NCBI RefSeq assembly: GCF_954871325.1
Contig: NC_088775.1
Coordinates: forward strand, 69,789,561 to 69,853,560
DNA from: Gordionus sp. m RMFG-2023
Lineage: Eukaryota; Nematomorpha; Gordioida; Chordodea; Parachordodidae
DNA: 64,000 bases
Direction: 5' to 3'
Shown here: piece after piece, positions 34,699 through 48,000 of the stretch
Position numbering within the stretch: position 1 is the first letter of the stretch
Layout: every line of letters starts with the position of its first letter
The notes under the pieces: model-generated
What the model was told of the DNA's origin: nothing
Databases searched by the model: none
What the model saw: only the letters and a program-made list of their open reading frames with translations
Translations under genes and position numbers: made by a program

Positions 34699-36251
34699 AT
34701 GTTATCAAGCAAAAATAAGGAGATCTTAACCTTTAAAAATTATTTGTTCCGCCTGGATAAAGTAGTCTCAGATACTAATTATTATAGATGCATCAATCAG
34801 GATATTTTTAAATGTCCCTTACGACTTACAAAAAAAAATGGTAAGATAAAAGATAATAAAGAAATACACAATCATCCAGAAAATCCAATCGAAATGGAAA
34901 CCAAGAAAATAATCAATTCAATTAAGAATGAAACTTTGAATAATACTATGGAAACTCCAAACTTAATTGTGGCGAAACACGTATCTCAATTAAGTAATTC
35001 CATATCAATGGCACTACCATCTTATGAAACGTATAATTCAACGAACGCGAAGTTCAAAAAGTTTTGATTGAGCTGGTAATCCCGCATGATCAATTACAGA
35101 TAAGTATGAGGATTTCATACTTCATGATGATGGTCCGGTAAGATTTTCTATAAATTTTTTGAACAAATATAACTAAATCTATCATTTTTATTGTGATAAG
35201 CTGCCCGATAAGAAATACTTTATTATAATTGCTTATTTATTTATCATGTGTGCTAGGTTCCTGACCGTGTTATTATATTTGAAACAAGAAAAAATTTGGA
35301 ATTTTTATCTTCATGCAACATTGGTTTTCTGATGGTACATTTAAATCGTCACCACTTTTTACGCAAAATACAATTCATGGGATTAAAAATAATAATGTTT
35401 TACCTCTCATATATATATTGACCAATAGAAAGGATTATGAAACATATAAAAGAATATTTATTATTATAGGTGACATCTTAATATCAACTCCAAAAAAAAT
35501 TATGACGGATTTTGAAATGGCCAGTGTAAAAGCTTTCAATGAAGTGTTTCCCAGTTCGCAACACAAATGTTGCTATTTCCATTTTGGCCAATCCTTTAGG
35601 TGAAACATTCAAAAATATCCAGAAATATCGCATAAATATAAAACAGATGTAGAATTTAGTATACAACTTAGAATGATGGTTTGTTTGGCGTTTGTGCCAC
35701 CCTTAAATGTAGTTGAAACATTTGAATTACTAATAAACTCCGAATTTTATTCTAATAATCAATTGTTACTTCAGCCTCTAATTGAAACTTTTGAAAAAGC
35801 TTACATTGGTAAAACGCTTGGAAGAGGTAGACTACCTGCTTTGTTTAATATTGAACTATGGAATTGTTACCAATCACCTCTGAACGGGGAAGCGAAAACC
35901 AACAACGCGGTTGAAGGGTGGTATAGATGCTTCAGTTCCCTCCTAACAAGTCACCATCCAAACATGTGGAAATTTATATCAAGTTATCTATATATCTATT
36001 ATTTTAAAATGATTTAAAAGGTATAAAGATTTACTAATAAACTTTATAAATTATATTCTAATCTTAAAAAAACAACAAGGGTTGACAGAGTTAAAAATTT
36101 CTCAATATAATTCTGGTGAAACACCCTCTACCCCGAGAAAAAAATATCGAAATCTACATGCGAGAATAGTAACAATTGTTTCTGACTTCGAAAATCGATC
36201 AAGATTAGATTATCTTAAAGGAATCGCTATTAATATAACATTGAATGTTTA
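34699..36251 (+). pseudogene. MULE-2 FLYWCH-MULE transposase
   Basis: The first exon (from 34699) encodes a FLYWCH finger: FKNYLFRLDKVVSDTNYYRC, FKCPLRLTKKNGK, EIHNHPENP. After KYEDFILHDDGP (about 35105-35139) an intron-like GTAAGA...GCTAG gap of ~115 bp leads to VPDRVIIFETRKNLEFLSSC (35257-35316). The MULE core follows: QHWFSDGTFKSSPLFTQNTI (first Asp, about 35318), IMTDFEMASVKAFNEVFP (second Asp, about 35500), CCYFHFGQS, and TNNAVEGWYRCFSSLLTSHH (third acidic residue, about 35900). The tail reads KISQYNSGETPSTPRKKYRN. One frame slip near 35316 and one stop near 35602 are visible, so it is only lightly broken. It lies in the founder sequence of the GCGAA-bounded block and may be its transposase. 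Confidence 0.8.
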
Positions 36252-37229
36252 ATTTTTTAAATTCTTATCTACAATAATAATATATAATAGTCCCAAATTT
36301 TTTATATTTGCATTATTTTTTTGTGACAAAAATATAGGAAGGTCTACTTTGGTATAAAATTTAGCTGGTTACATAAGACTCATTCATCAAGATACAGATT
36401 TTATGAGGGTATTTACAAATTCTTTATGTGACGCAGTCTTTCTCTACCACATCAATCCCACGATTAATATTTCAAAAATAACTACCTTTCGTCATGCATT
36501 ATTATTTTAAAATACATATTCATAGCTCTTGAGTCATATAATTGTTTTCCCTTATAAGTATGATCACTTTTGATGAGCAACATTATTAGTAAAATATTAT
36601 TGTAAAATAATACTCAAGTATTACACTAAAGGGCAAAGTTTAAAACGAGGATTACATATTCCTTTTATTTATTAAAGCATATAAATTTATATCGGGGTGT
36701 TTTTGTCAGATTTTTTTCCCATGGTTATTTTTAACCAGTCTTTGTTCAAATCAGTGATTCTTTTAAAATTTTACACTTCAGTTATATATTTAACAAACAA
36801 ACCTATTGGTTTAGACGATATGTTATGGCAATGCTCTACTTTTTCCTTCACATATTCAATAAAAAAAAATCATTTTTTAAAAAACTTTTTATAATGAAAT
36901 TTATTTTTTAAGGATATTTATTCTATATGTAAATTAGATATAAAAAAATATGACCTAAAGGGATCTATTAGAATAAGATAATACTTGCTATACCATTTCC
37001 TATTTTAACTTAACCCTTTATTGTTGTTACATTTCAACATTTAAAAAAATCCTCTATTGCTCACCTATAAAAACTTAAATAAAATAATCACTGAGATTGT
37101 TTAAAATGTTATTTTTTGATATTTATTGAAATTTTATAATATAAAAAAAAATTACAAAATAATTTATAACTGGGGGAGGGACATATTTTTCCCACTCATT
37201 ATTTTTTGTTATGAAAAGAAAAATCAATT
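36252..37229. other. A+T-rich non-coding stretch between MULE-2 and hAT-F
   Basis: No gene or repeat recognised. The frame 36697-36894 is Phe/Leu/Lys-rich and resembles nothing known to me. Confidence 0.35.
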
Positions 37230-37238
37230 GCTTTTAGC

Positions 37239-40042
37239 TGGTTTTACACGACCACGACTCTGGTTTTTGGTTGAAAAAATGAACCAAAACCAAAGCAACC
37301 AAATTGGTCGACCTGGTCGACAAAATCCATAGACCCGAGCACCGACCCAAGCATCGACCAGAGCACAGACCCGAGCATCGACCCGAGCACCAAACCAAAT
37401 CAACTTATAATAATTTATTGTTAATGTTTTGCTCAATTTTATGCATAGAGGACGAATATTTCAATAATAGTCTTTTTAAAAAAATTGTATACTTATATTC
37501 TGAAAATTAAAAATTAGAGGACGAGTAATTCAATTTCATATTAATTAAATAATTGATATGGAATTCAAAATAATTACCTTCTAAGACCGGGAAAAATTTA
37601 TTATAGGAATTTATCGATTTTTAGATATTTATAATTAATATATCATCGAAAAATGAGGATAATTTGTGTTGATTTAATTCTTACCCTAAAGTTGTAAAAA
37701 ATGGCTAAGCCTCAAACAGATTAGATATGCTGGCTCAGGAGTTGACATTAGTCACCTCAGGAGTTGACTCTATTTTAATTTTAAGCTGAAATGCATTTAT
37801 TTGTTGTTTAACTCTAATTCGATAATGGATATTACAAATTAATGTATAGCCTAAAATTGCCTTCCCATCAAAATATTTTTACATTTATCCAAAATATCCC
37901 TCTAGCGAGTAGTTCTAGCTGATCTTTGCTCACATATATCGATGGAAAGATCCTACAGTGCACTACGAAGTAACCACATTACGAAATAAATTTGACAAAT
38001 ATACTTTAGACGATATTTTAATCATCAAACTTAATATAAATTTGTTAAACAACGTTATCTTTTTTGATATTCATTTTATTAATATTTGTGAATAATTTTA
38101 TATTTGTCATAGAATAAATAAAATAATTTCAATGAAATTGTTATGACTTTTGATAGTTTTGAGGGAATTTTTACGGGTCATTAAATTAAAAGTAAATAAA
38201 ATATAGATTTAATCACTTGACAAACCATGATATTTTTATTTTGATATATTTGCTTAGTCTATTTTTATAACACTTATTTTTTATGGATAAAAATAACCCC
38301 GGTCCGGTCTCCCGTATTAGATTAAAACAATCTAAGTTTTATATGATCAGATTAGCTTCTGCTTACAATTATTCCACACATAGCTCTTATAAAAACAAAT
38401 TTCCAAACTTTTTAAATCGTCTAAAATTAATTAAAAACAGATAGGATGTACACACCATAAACTAGGTTTTGAAGATGATTTTTGAATACTTTTTATCAGA
38501 GTTGGCAAGTCGGTCAATTGACCGTTCAATTTAAGTCAATCGACTGGAGGAGTATTTGACCTGGTTAAATACGATCAAATACTCCAAAATATTTTAAGTG
38601 ATAAAATGAATTTCAAAAGTATAAACGTCATATTTAATAGTTAATGAAGGCAGTAATTTTTATAAGAAACAATCAATTCCCACCTAAAGTTAGTGGAATA
38701 AACTATGCCCACCATGCCCATTAAGGGACTAATAATTCCTAGTTATAGTTTAAAGAAATGTCGATTTGGGATATTCTTACGAAAACAGAAATCGATTGAA
38801 GATTTCGACATCAGGAAAGATGGAGAGGATTTGATACCTTTGTCTAGATATTTTTTTGGAAAAATGTTTACCCCCACCCTCTCATGATTTAAACCACCAG
38901 AAGACATAGATTAATGATTAATTTGAAAACTCAAATAATCATGCTTCACAAATAAAAATATATAGTAAAAATTGCTGAGCTATATATTATATTTTCTAAT
39001 AAATTCAATTTTGAGAAAAAATTTTTACTTGGCAACTTTTGAGTATTCAGTAAAAATTACTTTAAGTAGTAATTCTGAGTAATTAAGGGGAAAATAATAT
39101 ATGTTAAAGCTTTAACCTGTATGTATTACAACAACTATGCAATATATATTGGCTTACGCTTCATAATTACTGCTTGTCCTTGTGGCTAACTTCGTTTAAG
39201 GCTACTTTTTAATATTAGATTCATACAATTTCAAAATATAACTAATATTTTATATCTAAATTAAATAGACAGAAAAGATAAAAAAAATATATCTATAAGG
39301 ATCGCAAAATCATATGATTCAAAAATATTCTGGTTGGAAAAATCCCTTTTAATTTAGATGTAATTGATTTTGAATCGCCATCAAAATCCGATAAAGACAG
39401 TTTAATGAGTAATGTTATAGTTTTTATTTTATAATTGTTTTTGGTTAGTGATTGGCAAATGATAAATTTATAAATATTAAGTACTCATCAATTAATCTTT
39501 TTAAAATGTTTAAGAGTGAGAGAGTAGAGATTAAAACGGCCTTTTTTAGTCATACTTTAGAGTTAACATTGTAAAGCGAAAATAATCAGTAATACGTAGA
39601 GTTGTTAACATTTTTCTAAAAAGAATATTAATTTAATAAATATTTATTTCAAATTGCATAATATCTTTGTTTATTAAGATTAATTTTTATATAAATTAAC
39701 CATTTATCAATAAAAATATTTTAGTAAGATTTTCTGAAATTTTATTTAATTCTTCTTAATTTATAATTATTTAGCAATATAAATTATATATATTCAATTT
39801 TTCACCATAACAAATATAGTATAGTCTTATAAAATCGAGATATCTTATCTAATAAAATTCTGTATTTTTATATTAATATGCCAAGGTTCAAAATAGACCG
39901 GGGATAGTGTTATCACATTTCATTTTCCTTCATTTTTAACTATTGTAAAGAAAAAAACTACTTAGTTATTCCACACCTAATCCCCATAAAAATAGATCTT
40001 ATGCACACCATAAACTTGAATATTTATTAAATATTATGACAA
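37239..40042 (+). repeat. Left inverted arm of hAT-F
   Basis: A 2.8-kb arm. Its tip has AACCAAAACCAAAGCAACC and GGTCGACCTGGTCGAC, then five or six 12-bp minisatellite units (37325-37395). The rest is A+T-rich, including an embedded old repeat (38500-39420, with CAAGTCGGTCAATTGACC) related to 33583-34385. It ends at TTTAATAAATATT-type sequence near 40030. Confidence 0.85.
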
Positions 40043-41684
40043 TATATATATAATCTTAAATAAAGTAAGTATATGTATTATAATTTTGATCTTAAAAATA
40101 CCCCTCCCCCTCCTTCCTTGATTTAATATTTTTTAAAAAAAAAAACTTTCTCTTTCAATGAAAAAATTAACAATTCTATTTCTATTCTACTTTTGAATCC
40201 TTTTGCCGAAAAAAATTTAAGTTTTATTTTTTTTAATATTAATAACTTCCGTTTTTTTACTTATTTTTTGTTTTTTCAATAATAGCATAACTACCAATTC
40301 TATTCCCCACCCTTTTTTTATAGTAAAATAAAATAAAAAAAATAATAAATAAAAAAAAATATTTTTTAGCTAACTCTATGAATATGGATTTATTTTATAA
40401 AAATTAGGGGGTAATTATTAGTTCTTCTTTGTCTTTCTTTCCTTTTCTTTTTCTAAATTCAATCTGGGTAAAAATATAATAATTATTTTAGACAGAAACA
40501 TTTTTATAAAAGAATTACAAAATTAAATATAAACCATCTCCCTCCCTCCCTCTTTTCTTTACTTTAGTAATAAATAATTATTTATTTATTGTTTTTTATA
40601 AATAATAGTAATAAAAAAAGTATTTAAAAGTGAGAAAATTTATAAAAAAAAAAAAATTAATTTTGATAAAAAAAATTAATTGTGATAAAAAAAATTAATT
40701 TTTTGATAAAAAAAATTAAACAATTTTTACTTCCTCTATATATTTTAACCTAATTTTCTACACTCTTCTGGACGATTATTCTATTTTATTTTCCTATACG
40801 TAAGTTTTGATACCTTATTTTCTTCTAATATTATTATATTAATATTATTATATGGTGCATATAAGTCAAATCTACATTACGTTTTCATCTCTATTTTTAT
40901 TTACCATGGGCGTTTAAGTAAGGGATTTTGCCTCTTGCGCCCACAGGTAACCGCGGCCTTCCCAAAAAACGTGGATGGTCCAATTATTTAAGTATTTCCC
41001 ATCTTCTATCCCAGTTAGATGGGTTTTTCATGAGAGAATCAAGCGTTGCTCTGTTGTATATATATTTCTGATATATATATGACGTTTTAGGGCTAATGCG
41101 CTTAATTCACGTAAATTATATTAAAAAAAATTTTTTTTAGATGGACATCCAACTCGAAAATATTGGCCTTGATTTCTTAGCTGAATTTGCACAATCGACA
41201 CCCGAAACCTCCTTTAATAATTCCTCTATATCGTTAGATATAAAGGGGAGTTTTGTTGAGACTCCCACCAAAAATCATAAGAAGTGTATTCATTGCTCAA
41301 AAAAGTACAAAAATACAACTTCCACAAGTAATATTTTATTCCTATAAATTATATTTTTGTTAATTTTTAGCAAATTTAAAAAGACACTTGGGATTATCTC
41401 ATCCTAATATAATATCAGAAACATCTATCACAACCCCTGATGTTATGCCGGGAATAAGAAAACCCACAATTCAAGAAAATATAAAATTAAATATGCTGAT
41501 GTTAAAATATCTCATCCTAACAAATATTTCATTTAGAAATATAGAACATAATAGTTTTAAAGAGATGATTCATTATTGTAACAAAGGCTTTAAAATTTGG
41601 ACGAGACAAACTAAAGAAAAAGCTTTGTACAATATATGAATCGTCTAAAAAAATAATAATTAAAAAATTAACTGATATAAATAG

Positions 41685-43611
41685 CAGAAACCTGCAGAGG
41701 TACCATTTGCATGGCTCGGCTCGGTTTTAAATTTTTTAGGCCCGGACCGGCCCGGATATTTTTAAAAAAAAATTTTTACGGCCCGGCCCGGATTTAAAAA
41801 TTTAAGGCCCGGCCCGGATATTTTTAAAAAAAATTTTTTACGGCCCGGCCCGGATTTAAAAATTTAAAGCCCGGCCCGGATATTTTTTTAAAAAAAATTT
41901 CAGGCCCGGCTCGGAATTTTTTAAAATTATATTCGTATATACAAAAATTCACCTATGAGGTATTTTACCATATTTTTCAGCGAGTATTATCGCTTATTAT
42001 TTAAAAAATGCATGTAAAAAGCTAATATTTTGAGAATATTATATTGAATTTATAAAAATTATAAAACTGTTATTTATAAAAATGGATATTTTGAGCATAT
42101 ACTATATTTTATATTGCATTTATAAAAATAAAACTAATTCATAAAAATGGTAATATTTGTCATATACTATATTTTATATTACATTTAAAAAAAATAAAAC
42201 TAATATTTAATTTATAAAAATGGAAAATATTTTGAGAATATAATATATTGTATTTAATTTACTATTTAATTTATAAAATAAAAATAAATCTATTTAAAAA
42301 AATGCATGTATAATAAATAGTATTTTGAAAATATAATCTAATTGCACAATATTAATATAATTTATTTTATAATATAAATTTTTAACAAAAGAAGATAATT
42401 GTATTATATAATATTGTAAAAAAAAATAATGAAAAATGTTGGATTAAAAACTTTCATGACTCAAGGTAAATATAATAAATGCAATAAATATTTGACAGTT
42501 TGCAAAGTAAAAAACCAGCATGATTGACGAAACCCTATACTCAAGAAAGATATTAAAAATTCACAAATTATGATGAAGAAAGAGAAGCATATCTACCTTT
42601 TCAGGTTGAAGATTACTTCTTCTTTCTTCAAGAATTCTCCCAGTAGTGGAAAAATTCCGCTTACAGCTTGCACTTAAAGCAGGAATTGCCAATTTTGCTA
42701 AAATTGGGAATTCGCTTTGATGAGCCGCCCACCACTTTAACAAATTATCCACCTTAAATGTTTTGTCTATTATTTATGTAATTATAATATTCATCATCGG
42801 GTATTGACATATTACCAGAATTACCATCGCCCCATTTGTCATAAAACGATTCAGTTTGTTTAACAACAGTCGTAATTTGACTGGTCGATAATATTTCATT
42901 TACTTCCTGAGCCTCTTGTAATTTAATATAATCTTTTATATAGTTTTCCGTCATTTTGCGATCTGTCCCTGACTACATACGTAATTGCTTGAATTTGGGA
43001 CAGAGAAAAAGAGAAATAAAATGATACTTGTGTAAAACAAATTTTTCAATTAAAAAATGCTCTATATTAAGTAAAATCAATTACAAACTTTAAGAAGTGA
43101 TAATCCTTTATTTTATTGTTTTGGTAAAATATATTCTAAAAATTTAGATGTGAATTATAAAAAAATATATTAATAATACTTGAATATTGGGGCTTATTTA
43201 AGATATTCCTTTATTTGATTGTTTTGGTAAAATATGTTGTAAAAATTTAGATATGAATTATAAAAAAATATATTAATACTTTGAATAAATTTGCAGGAAA
43301 TTAATAATTAGATCGATCTGTGGGTTGTTAGGTAGTGTTAACCATCACCCAATATTATATTAATCATAACTATAATATAATATAATCTTATAACCATTAA
43401 CTCAGAATGTAAAAATTTTTATAAAAAATATTAAGGCCCGGCCCGGCCCGGGTTTAACAATCTTAAGCCCGGCCCGGCCCGCATATATTTAAAAAAATTT
43501 TTTTTAGGCCCGGCCCGGATATGTTTAAAAATTTTTTAGGCCGACCCGGGTATATTTAAAAAATTTAAAATACGGCCGGGCCGGGTTTAGGGCCGGGCCT
43601 TCAGGTCTCTG
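41685..43611 (-). mobile_element. hAT-C transposon nested in the hAT-F gene
   Basis: The left end CAGAAACCTGCAGAGGTACC and reversed right end CAGAGACCTGAAGGCCCGG are inverted repeats. Both subterminal zones carry strings of GGCCCGG alternating with A/T runs (41705-41910 and 43435-43600). Flanks are ATAAATAG and ATAAAGAC, a degraded TSD. The hAT-F reading resumes in sense directly beyond the right end, confirming the insertion. It encodes a minus-strand hAT C-terminal fragment, so it is an internally deleted copy. Confidence 0.82.
42561..42954 (-). pseudogene. hAT-C transposase C-terminus
   Basis: On the minus strand, MTENYIKDYIKLQEAQEVNE to DDEYYNYINNR (42954-42757) is followed in another frame by LLKWWAAHQSEFPILAKLAI, PALSASCKRNFSTTGRILEE and RRSNLQPEKVDMLLFLHHNL (42752-42561). 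The WW...FP..LA....A.SAS..R.FST.G dimerisation motif is typical of animal BED-hAT transposases, with Cys-Lys where the family usually has Ser/Thr-Glu. A frame change near 42755 separates the pieces, and everything N-terminal is missing. Confidence 0.85.
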
Positions 43612-45081
43612 ATAAAGACTAGCAATCACTACAGATTGCTGGTCTAGCCCAGATTCCATAACCTACTGCGCTGTAACTATTCATTACATCAGTAGTGAAT
43701 GGACACTAACAAATTTATTACTAACCATACTTTCTTTCCCACATCCCCATACAGGACAGCAAATTTCCGATTTGCTGTTCAATTGTTTTAATGATTTTGA
43801 AATAACGGCTAAAATAATATCAATTACACACGACAATCAAAAATATTGTTAGTGGTGTTAATATGATGAAAGAGGAGTTTTAACTTCTTTATAAAAAAGA
43901 CTTGTACAACCATCGTTGTCTAGCCCATGTTATAAATTTAATTTTACAAGAAGGACTAGGGTTTTTATCAAATAAATTGGAGATAATTCATACCCTAGTC
44001 AACAAGCTTCATACCTCCCCTAAATTAATGGAAGAGTATGTCAAAATAAGTGGAGGTACCAAAATTCCTTTGGACGTTGCTACACGCTGGAACAGCACAT
44101 ATCTAATGATAGCTGCTGTAAATAAGGTATTATTTTTACAAAGTATTAAATTTTATACATTAATATATTTATTTAATACAGAATATCGAAGCAATTGTTG
44201 AACTAGGACAAACATCTTTGGGGAAAAATAAGTTTTTCATTAATAAGGAATTACGCCAATTATTAACCGATCTGGAAATATTTTTGTCTCCTTTTTACAA
44301 AATAACTTGTGAAATTAGTTCACAATCCCCAACTATTGGGATGGCGATCTTATTTTTAAATTTTATTCACGAAAATCTAATAAACGCTACAAAAATAATG
44401 GAATAATATATAATGCAGCATCTAAAATGTTGATTAAATGTGATGACTATTTGGCGAAAATGTATCATTTCGCCAATTATGCCAGGTCTTTTTTAGACCC
44501 AAGAATAAAAAAATCCTTAATTCCAAATAATATTGATTTCCAAAAGGATTATTTTGACGATTTTAAAAGTGTCTTTAAAACTTATTCAACCTCTGGGACA
44601 AGTTATCAATATGTCGATGATGAGAGTAATCCTAATAATCTTACATCTGTATCCATTTTGCAGGAATTAAAAAAGTATATAAATTATATGATGTATCTAA
44701 TAATTATTTTATGACATCTAGAAAGAAAAATGTACGTGGGAGTGCTTTTGAGAGCGAAATAGATGAATATTTAGGAGAACCACTTTGTCCAGAAAATGCT
44801 AATATTTTAGATTGGTGGAGAGGAAACCAAACACGATTTCCATGCCTTTCTCAAATGGCGAGGGATTTTCTGGCTCAGCAAACTACCTCTGTCCCTAGCT
44901 AGCGGGTTTTCTCACGAGCTGGAGATACCGTTACGAAAAAAAGAAATCGGATGTCATCAAAGACGCTAAAACAATGCCTAGCTCTATCGTCTTGGGATGG
45001 CACGATATTTAATTTACAAGACGAATTATTTAAATAATTATATTTATTTAAATATATATTTGTTATATTATCATATTTAAA

Positions 45082-48000
45082 ATATATTGTCATAATATTT
45101 AATAAATAAATTGTATATTCAAGTTTATGGTGTGCATAAGATCTATTTTTATGGGGATTAGGTGTGGAATAACTAAGTAGTTTTTTTCTTTACAATAGTT
45201 AAAAATGAAGGAAAATGAAATGTGATAACACTATCCCCGGTCTATTTTGAACCTTGGCATATTAATATAAAAATACAGAATTTTATTAGATAAGATATCT
45301 CGATTTTATAAGACTATACTATATTTGTTATGGTGAAAAATTGAATATATATAATTTATATTGCTAAATAATTATAAATTAAGAAGAATTAAATAAAATT
45401 TCAGAAAATCTTACTAAAATATTTTTATTGATAAAGGGTTAATTTATATAAAAATTAATCTTAATAAACAAAGATATTATGCAATTTGAAATAAATATTT
45501 ATTAAATTAATATTCTTTTTAGAAAAATGTTAACAACTCTACGTATTACTGATTATTTTCGCTTTACAATGTTAACTCTAAAGTATGACTAAAAAAGGCC
45601 GTTTTAATCTCTACTCTCTCACTCTTAAACATTTTAAAAAGATTAATTGATGAGTACTTAATATTTATAAATTTATCATTTGCCAATCACTAACCAAAAA
45701 CAATTATAAAATAAAAACTATAACATTACTCATTAAACTGTCTTTATCGGATTTTGATGGCGATTCAAAATCAATTACATCTAAATTAAAAGGGATTTTT
45801 CCAACCAGAATATTTTTGAATCATATGATTTTGCGATCCTTATAGATATATTTTTTTTATCTTTTCTGTCTATTTAATTTAGATATAAAATATTAGTTAT
45901 ATTTTGAAATTGTATGAATCTAATATTAAAAAGTAGCCTTAAACGAAGTTAGCCACAAGGACAAGCAGTAATTATGAAGCGTAAGCCAATATATATTGCA
46001 TAGTTGTTGTAATACATACAGGTTAAAGCTTTAACATATATTATTTTCCCCTTAATTACTCAGAATTACTACTTAAAGTAATTTTTACTGAATTCTCAAA
46101 AGTTGCCAAGTAAAAATTTTTTCTCAAAATTGAATTTATTAGAAAATATAATATATAGCTCAGCAATTTTTACTATATATTTTTATTTGTGAAGCATGAT
46201 TATTTGAGTTTTCAAATTAATCATTAATCTATGTCTTCTGGTGGTTTAAATTATGAGAGGGTGGGGGTAAACATTTTTCCAAAAAAATATCTAGACAAAG
46301 GTATCAAATCCTCTCCATCTTTCCTGATGTCGAAATCTTCAATCGATTTCTGTTTTCGTAAGAATATCCCAAATCGACATTTCTTTAAACTATAACTAGG
46401 AATTATTAGTCCCTTAATGGGCATGGTGGGCATAGTTTATTCCACTAACTTTAGGTGGGAATTGATTGTTTCTTATAAAAATTACTGCCTTCATTAACTA
46501 TTAAATATGACGTTTATACTTTTGAAATTCATTTTATCACTTAAAATATTTTGGAGTATTTGATCGTATTTAACCAGGTCAAATACTCCTCCAGTCGATT
46601 GACTTAAATTGAACGGTCAATTGACCGACTTGCCAACTCTGATAAAAAGTATTCAAAAATCATCTTCAAAACCTAGTTTATGGTGTGTACATCCTATCTG
46701 TTTTTAATTAATTTTAGACGATTTAAAAAGTTTGGAAATTTGTTTTTATAAGAGCTATGTGTGGAATAATTGTAAGCAGAAGCTAATCTGATCATATAAA
46801 ACTTAGATTGTTTTAATCTAATACGGGAGACCGGACCGGGGTTATTTTTATCCATAAAAAATAAGTGTTATAAAAATAGACTAAGCAAATATATCAAAAT
46901 AAAAATATCATGGTTTGTCAAGTGATTAAATCTATATTTTATTTACTTTTAATTTAATGACCCGTAAAAATTCCCTCAAAACTATCAAAAGTCATAACAA
47001 TTTCATTGAAATTATTTTATTTATTCTATGACAAATATAAAATTATTCACAAATATTAATAAAATGAATATCAAAAAAGATAACGTTGTTTAACAAATTT
47101 ATATTAAGTTTGATGATTAAAATATCGTCTAAAGTATATTTGTCAAATTTATTTCGTAATGTGGTTACTTCGTAGTGCACTGAAGGATCTTTCCATCGAT
47201 ATATGTGAGCAAAGATCAGCTAGAACTACTCGCTAGAGGGATATTTTGGATAAATGTAAAAATATTTTGATGGGAAGGCAATTTTAGGCTATACATTAAT
47301 TTGTAATATCCATTATCGAATTAGAGTTAAACAACAAATAAATGCATTTCAGCTTAAAATTAAAGTAGAGTCAACTCCTGAGGTGACTAATGTCAACTCC
47401 TGAGCCAGCATATCTAATCTGTTTGAGGCTTAGCCATTTTTTACAACTTTAGGGTAAGAATTAAATCAACACAAATTATCCTCATTTTTCGATGATATAT
47501 TAATTATAAATATCTAAAAATCGATAAATTCCTATAATAAATTTTTCCCGGTCTTAGAAGGTAATTATTTTGAATTCCATATCAATTATTTAATTAATAT
47601 GAAATTGAATTACTCGTCCTCTAATTTTTAATTTTCAGAATATAAGTATACAATTTTTTTAAAAAGACTATTATTGACATATTCGTCCTCTATGCATAAA
47701 ATTGAGCAAAACATTAACAATAAATTATTATAAGTTGATTTGGTTTGGTGCTCGGGTCGATGCTCGGGTCTGTGCTCTGGTCGGTGCTCGGGTCTGTGCT
47801 TGGGTCGGTGCTCTGGTCGATGCTCGGGTCGGTACTCGGGTCTGTGCTTTGGTCGATGCTCGGGTCTGTGCTCGGGAAGGTGCTCGGGTCCATGCTCGGG
47901 TCGATGCTCGGGTCTGTGCTTGGGTCGGTGCTCGGGTCTGTGCTTGGGTCGGTGCTCGGGTCTTGCTTGGGTCGGTGCTTGGGTCGATGCTCGGGTCTGT

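Larger units (their letters stand above)
41141..45037 (+). pseudogene. hAT-F transposase, interrupted by hAT-C
   Basis: Exon 1 starts ATGGACATCC at 41141, after a poly-T/TTTAG acceptor-like sequence, and encodes the first half of a BED finger (KKCIHCSKKYKNT). A 43-bp intron (41328-41370) joins it to TNLKRHLGLSH. The gene is split at 41685-43611 by hAT-C and resumes with LAITTDCWSSPDSITYCAVT (about 43622), HRCLAHVINLILQEGL (43907-43955) and LDVATRWNSTYLMIAAVNK. A ~55-bp intron (44127-44181) leads to NIEAIVELGQ, TDLEIFLSPFYKIT and SPTIGMAILFLNFI. The end reads LDWWRGNQTRFPCLSQMARD, FLAQQTTSVPS, then RVFSRAG, where a stop replaces the usual Glu before RVFS (near 44900). It is an Ac-like BED-hAT gene. 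Confidence 0.8.

Noticed and set aside
38705-38887. A conserved 60-codon gene, present identically at 46251-46433
   Set aside because: The identity is explained by the inverted arms of hAT-F. The frame overlaps a decayed repeat also found near 33.6-34.1 kb, where it is not open.
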